Shown piece after piece: positions 38,164 to 41,093 of a stretch of DNA of 41,093 bases; position 1 is the first letter of the stretch; every line of letters begins with the position of its first letter. The position numbers and the translations under genes are program-made. Origin of the DNA: Bacteriovoracaceae bacterium. Lineage in GTDB: Bacteria > Bdellovibrionota > Bacteriovoracia > Bacteriovoracales > Bacteriovoracaceae. Location of the stretch: NCBI GenBank assembly GCA_947451425.1, contig CANGAC010000005.1, positions 1-41,093 on the forward strand, in the 5' to 3' direction. Below the pieces are notes generated by a model, which saw only the letters and a program-made list of their open reading frames with translations, was not told the DNA's origin and made no database searches.

Positions 38164-39335
38164 TTCTGTCCAAGAATCTGCATGGTGCGCTTGTAGCCTG
38201 ATTCCACAGCATGTGTGGAAACTTTCGGGTTGAGCGAGAAAGAATTCGAGAAGAAGAGTTTATAGTCGTGATGGTCGGGATAGATATCGATGAGCTTAAC
38301 CTTAGGGTTGATGTTGAGCTTTCTCTGGAGGATCGCCATGATCTCGCGACGATGGGTCTGCGAAAACTTTTCCATTTTCATGTAATCGTTCACGGTATCC
38401 ATAATGTCGATCGCCTTGGCCCGTTCAGCACGGCTGGCGATAATCTTTTTCTGGATCATAAGATAGATCGACTGGATCGCAATCGGGGGAAGCCCATAAT
38501 TCACGAGCGAACCCACTTCATCATGAAAGTGATAAGGAGTGTGAGTCCATGAACTGATGATGACGTCGCATCCATTGTCTTCGGCCACGTGAGTAGAAAG
38601 AGTCTCCCGGATTTCTCCGTCGATGTAGTAATCCACTTCATTGGTCTGCCGATTCTTGATGGGATAGGGGCAATAGAACGGCGGAACACTCATGGTAGCG
38701 GCGGTTGCATAGGAAACGTTGGTTCCGGTGTAATAGACCGATGTACTGTCGTGGCTGGGATTCGGGTAATTATATTTTGAGAAAATTACCTTCCGCGAGT
38801 GATCGAGCTGAGTCGCGACGATAAAAAGATCCGAGTTGAAATCCTCGAACTTATCCTGAACGATTACGTTATCGACGAGATACTGCCGAAGGCCTTCCGT
38901 GGTAAAAAATCCAGGAAGCGAAATGATGGGCTTCAGGAAATTCTTCATCAGCGCTGGAAGACCATCCAGGGGATAATAAAGATCCTGTTTCGGCGCCCGC
39001 AGTTCAGGGCGCTTGATCGTGAACATTTCCTTGTAGGTAATGCCTTTGAGTTTTGAACCCTTAATGCCGATCGTGGCCTGAATCACATCCTGGGGCGTGT
39101 ATCCGCTGGCGAGGTAAACACAAATGAGAGCGCCGGCACTTGATCCGACATAGGTTCCGATCTCGAGACTTCTCGGATTCAGATCCTGCGGGGATGATTT
39201 ATTGTTTTTGAGATAGAAACCCAGCTCTTCGAGCGCAAGTGTTACGCCCAGATGCCAGGCAGCTGCTTTCACCACACCTCCGGAGAGGACGAGGGCGATT
39301 TTTTTATTTTTAAGCTCGTTTAGGTCAACCGACAT
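38160..39335 (-). CDS. Patatin-like phospholipase
   Basis: A 391-aa protein with the patatin layout. The glycine-rich oxyanion loop is LSGGVVKAAAWHLGV (17-31; the canonical GGGxRG has become GGVVKA). The nucleophile motif is GSSAG with Ser66 (64-68), and the catalytic aspartate is Asp239 in IDGE (usually DG[GA]). It should hydrolyse acyl lipids. No signal peptide is visible, so it acts in the cytoplasm or is exported by another route. It is coupled to the MltD-like gene by a 4-base overlap. A weak GAG lies before the ATG. The Arg-to-Lys change in the oxyanion loop may lower or alter activity. Confidence 0.85.
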   Translation of the reverse strand: MSVDLNELKNKKIALVLSGGVVKAAAWHLGVTLALEELGFYLKNNKSSPQDLNPRSLEIGTYVGSSAGALICVYLASGYTPQDVIQATIGIKGSKLKGITYKEMFTIKRPELRAPKQDLYYPLDGLPALMKNFLKPIISLPGFFTTEGLRQYLVDNVIVQDKFEDFNSDLFIVATQLDHSRKVIFSKYNYPNPSHDSTSVYYTGTNVSYATAATMSVPPFYCPYPIKNRQTNEVDYYIDGEIRETLSTHVAEDNGCDVIISSWTHTPYHFHDEVGSLVNYGLPPIAIQSIYLMIQKKIIASRAERAKAIDIMDTVNDYMKMEKFSQTHRREIMAILQRKLNINPKVKLIDIYPDHHDYKLFFSNSFSLNPKVSTHAVESGYKRTMQILGQK

Positions 39336-39368
39336 GATTACTCAGTTAAAGGGTTTACATTTTTGATT

Positions 39369-39397
39369 TTGCACATCTAGATCGGTTTCTTTATCAT
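39369..39397 (+). promoter_or_regulatory. Candidate promoter for the helix-turn-helix/coiled-coil gene
   Basis: TTGCAC (39369-39374) and TATCAT (39392-39397, 5/6 of the -10 consensus) are separated by 17 bases. A perfect 8-bp palindrome, ATCTAGAT (39375-39382), directly follows the -35 box. It lies in the divergent 85-base gap between the patatin gene and the gene at 39421. Confidence 0.4.
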
Positions 39398-39420
39398 AAA
39401 GTTTAAGAGAAGGAGTATCA

Positions 39421-39750
39421 ATGAGCACCACGGATTCGGTCTGGTTATCCATCAGTGACTATTCACGCTATAAAAGCGTCTCCATCTCAACTATCCGAAG
39501 ACACATCAAAAACAACATTCTGAAGCACAAGGAAGAGAACGGAAAGTATTTTATCTACGTTCCGTCTTCGGAGCGCGTAAAGATTCGCGAAGAAGAGGAT
39601 CTTCTTCGCGCTAAGCTTGAGCTTGAGTTGTTGAGAGGAAGAATCAGGAGCCTTCAGGAAGAGAATCATGAGCTGCGCATGCTGGTTGATCTCTACGAGG
39701 GCAATTCGAAACTCACCACTCCACCGGAGCTTCCGCATTTTTATGATTAA
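39421..39750 (+). CDS. Small DNA-binding-like protein: helix-turn-helix plus coiled coil
   Basis: A 109-aa protein with a strong ribosome site (AAGGAG) before the ATG. Residues about 8-50 (WLSISDYSRYKSVSISTIRRHIKNNILKHKEENGKYFIYV) resemble a MerR/excisionase-type winged helix: tyrosine-rich helix, SISTIRRHI recognition helix and a GKYFIYV wing. Residues about 54-93 form a charged coiled coil (EEEDLLRAKLELELLRGRIRSLQEENHELRMLVDLYEG), likely for dimerisation. The end overlaps the next gene by 8 bases. It could regulate the genes on either side of the divergent promoter region. The family assignment is from pattern only. Confidence 0.72.
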   Translation: MSTTDSVWLSISDYSRYKSVSISTIRRHIKNNILKHKEENGKYFIYVPSSERVKIREEEDLLRAKLELELLRGRIRSLQEENHELRMLVDLYEGNSKLTTPPELPHFYD

Positions 39751-41093
39751 GCTCTTCGCCATTCTCTTTGTTCTCACTTCTCAGTTCGCATGGTCGCAAT
39801 CTTCTATGCGGAGATGCACGCTTCTTCCTGTCACTGACAGTGTTGGTGGCGCCATTGGGTTTAAGGTTTTTGAGGAAGTTGAAAACTCACTCCGTAAAAG
39901 TAACTGGTGCACGTACGTTTCCAACTCAAGCATGATCAGTGTCTTCAGTCGCTATCGCGAGAATCTTCCACAGTATCTGAAAACAAAAGAAGTCCTTTCC
40001 ACCGTCGCGGATAAATTAAAGGTCGGCTCTCTCATTCGCGTGGGTATTGTGAACGAAGTGAAAGGTGTCGAAGTCCAGATGGAAGTTTACGGTGAGTCCG
40101 GTGACGATATCTATTTCAGTGAGAAAACCGTTCTCCAGTCAGATGACATTGAAGTCATCTCTTCAACCGTTCAGAACTGGCTGGATACATATTCTAAGAT
40201 GATTCCTTACGATGCAACGGTCACGGGAATTCTGGGCGATCAGATTACTCTAGATGTGGGTAAGGGTTATCCGATTCAGATCGGCCAGAAATTTATTGTC
40301 AAACGTCTGATGACGAAGAAAAAACACCCACTTCTCAAAAAAGTCGTGGACTGGGAAACGAAGCTTCTCGCTGAAGGAAGTGTGTTTAATATTTCCGATA
40401 ATCAGGCATTGGGAATGATTAAGGTCTATAAGGATGACCAGAAGCTCATGCCAGGAGACTGGGTGAGGCTCGAAGAATTCCGCGAAAGTGATATCTCCGA
40501 AAAAGCGCTGAAAAAAGAAGAAGAGGAAAAACTCGGAACTTTGGGGCTTCTGTCTGTCGCTCTTTTTGGCTCAAGTTCCAGTGTTGACACAAATACTCCG
40601 TCAGGATCAAACCGCTGGAGCGGAAATCTTTTTGGCATTGATCTTCGCGCGGAAGGATGGATCACCAGACAATATTTCGCGGCGATTGAGCTCATGCGTT
40701 CACTGGGAAGTGTAGATAAAACTTCCGGAAGCCCTACGAAAAAAACGGCGAACGTAAACAATGGCTCATTCAAGCTCCTCGGAGGATATAAATATCTTCC
40801 GATCGGTTTCTTCTATGGCCCACAGATTGATCTTTACGGCGGATACGCCAGCAAAAGTTACGATGTGGATTATTCAGGCCCGGATGGATTGGGTCAGACA
40901 ACGTTTTCGGGTCTGGTTTTCGGCGTGGGCGCCAATATTCCCATTAACCGGGAATTCCGCTTCTTCACTAATGCCGACTTCATGCCTTTTCCGACCTTCA
41001 CAGACGACGATAACATCTACGGATCGGCCAAGAATGCGTCATCTCTCGAGCTCGAAGTCGGGATGAAATACCAATACACTGTCCGCATGACCC
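39743..41093 (+). CDS. Secreted beta-rich protein, possibly FlgT-like N-terminal part with an outer-membrane barrel-like end (3' end outside window)
   Basis: The frame is open from the ATG at 39743 to the window edge (450 codons). The signal peptide is 1-19 (LFAILFVLTSQFAWSQ). Residues about 25-150 look like an alpha/beta domain. Residues about 155-250 (ATVTGILGDQITLDVGKGYPIQIGQKFIV ... GMIKVY ... GDWVRL) resemble the C-terminal domain of FlgT-type proteins. A Lys/Glu-rich hinge (EKALKKEEEEK) follows, and then alternating aromatic beta-strands (YGPQIDLYGGYASKSY, GLVFGVGANIPI) that suggest an outer-membrane beta-barrel. The start lies inside the preceding stop region, so translation is coupled. 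Function is not established. Confidence 0.7.
   Translation, partial: MIKLFAILFVLTSQFAWSQSSMRRCTLLPVTDSVGGAIGFKVFEEVENSLRKSNWCTYVSNSSMISVFSRYRENLPQYLKTKEVLSTVADKLKVGSLIRVGIVNEVKGVEVQMEVYGESGDDIYFSEKTVLQSDDIEVISSTVQNWLDTYSKMIPYDATVTGILGDQITLDVGKGYPIQIGQKFIVKRLMTKKKHPLLKKVVDWETKLLAEGSVFNISDNQALGMIKVYKDDQKLMPGDWVRLEEFRESDISEKALKKEEEEKLGTLGLLSVALFGSSSSVDTNTPSGSNRWSGNLFGIDLRAEGWITRQYFAAIELMRSLGSVDKTSGSPTKKTANVNNGSFKLLGGYKYLPIGFFYGPQIDLYGGYASKSYDVDYSGPDGLGQTTFSGLVFGVGANIPINREFRFFTNADFMPFPTFTDDDNIYGSAKNASSLELEVGMKYQYTVRMT

Overview
The window is a chromosomal replication-origin region. It most resembles the predatory Bdellovibrionota, with a Bacteriovorax/Peredibacter-like lineage as the best guess. 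This rests on the dnaA/dnaN/recF/gyrB/gyrA and rpmH/rnpA/yidD/yidC/mnmE/mnmG/rsmG/parA/parB gene order, a bactofilin beside parAB, tandem b'/b ATP synthase subunits, a patatin-like lipase and an MltD-like lytic transglycosylase, and several short lineage-specific secreted proteins. Base composition looks even and moderate. I found no insertion sequence, tRNA, rRNA or CRISPR array. The taxonomic call is an inference from gene order and protein sequence.

Layout. 1-7648 (+): the 3' part of mfd, two SurA/PpiC-type periplasmic chaperone genes, pdxA and uvrA, ending at a bidirectional terminator. 7697-19317 (-): read from the origin outward, dnaA, the candidate oriC (17340-17680), dnaN, recF, gyrB, gyrA, a TPR lipoprotein, two small membrane proteins (AtpZ-like position, AtpI-like), atpB and atpE. 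19522-33629 (+): rpmH, rnpA, yidD, yidC, mnmE, parS, mnmG, rsmG (with a second parS inside it), parA, parB, bactofilin, atpF', atpF, atpH, atpA, atpG, atpD, atpC, then a strong terminator. 33734-41093 is lineage-specific: two small secreted proteins, a 660-aa membrane-anchored orphan, a convergent patatin/MltD pair, and a divergent pair of a small DNA-binding-like coiled-coil protein and a secreted beta-rich protein that runs off the window.

The ATP synthase is split. The Fo a and c subunits lie on the left arm, and b', b and all of F1 lie on the right arm, so the two halves flank the origin and are transcribed away from it. ParA, ParB and two perfect parS palindromes lie within about 10 kb of the candidate origin, which is the expected centromere arrangement.

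The most unusual signal is an interspersed 14-bp dyad, GSYYCTRYAGRRSC. Seven copies fit the consensus and an eighth has one mismatch. All eight lie to the right of dnaA (20375-35985) and seven are inside unrelated genes. One copy sits in a reading frame where the usual core would create a stop codon, and there the core is CTACAG instead of CTATAG. This points to selection at the DNA level and may mark an undescribed chromosome-organising or other protein-binding site. Other points of note are a Gly at the GyrA quinolone-resistance position, an unusual ATP synthase c subunit (Q/E-S ion site, Ala-rich helix packing motif), a degenerate G4 motif in MnmE, and an N-terminal extension on DnaA.
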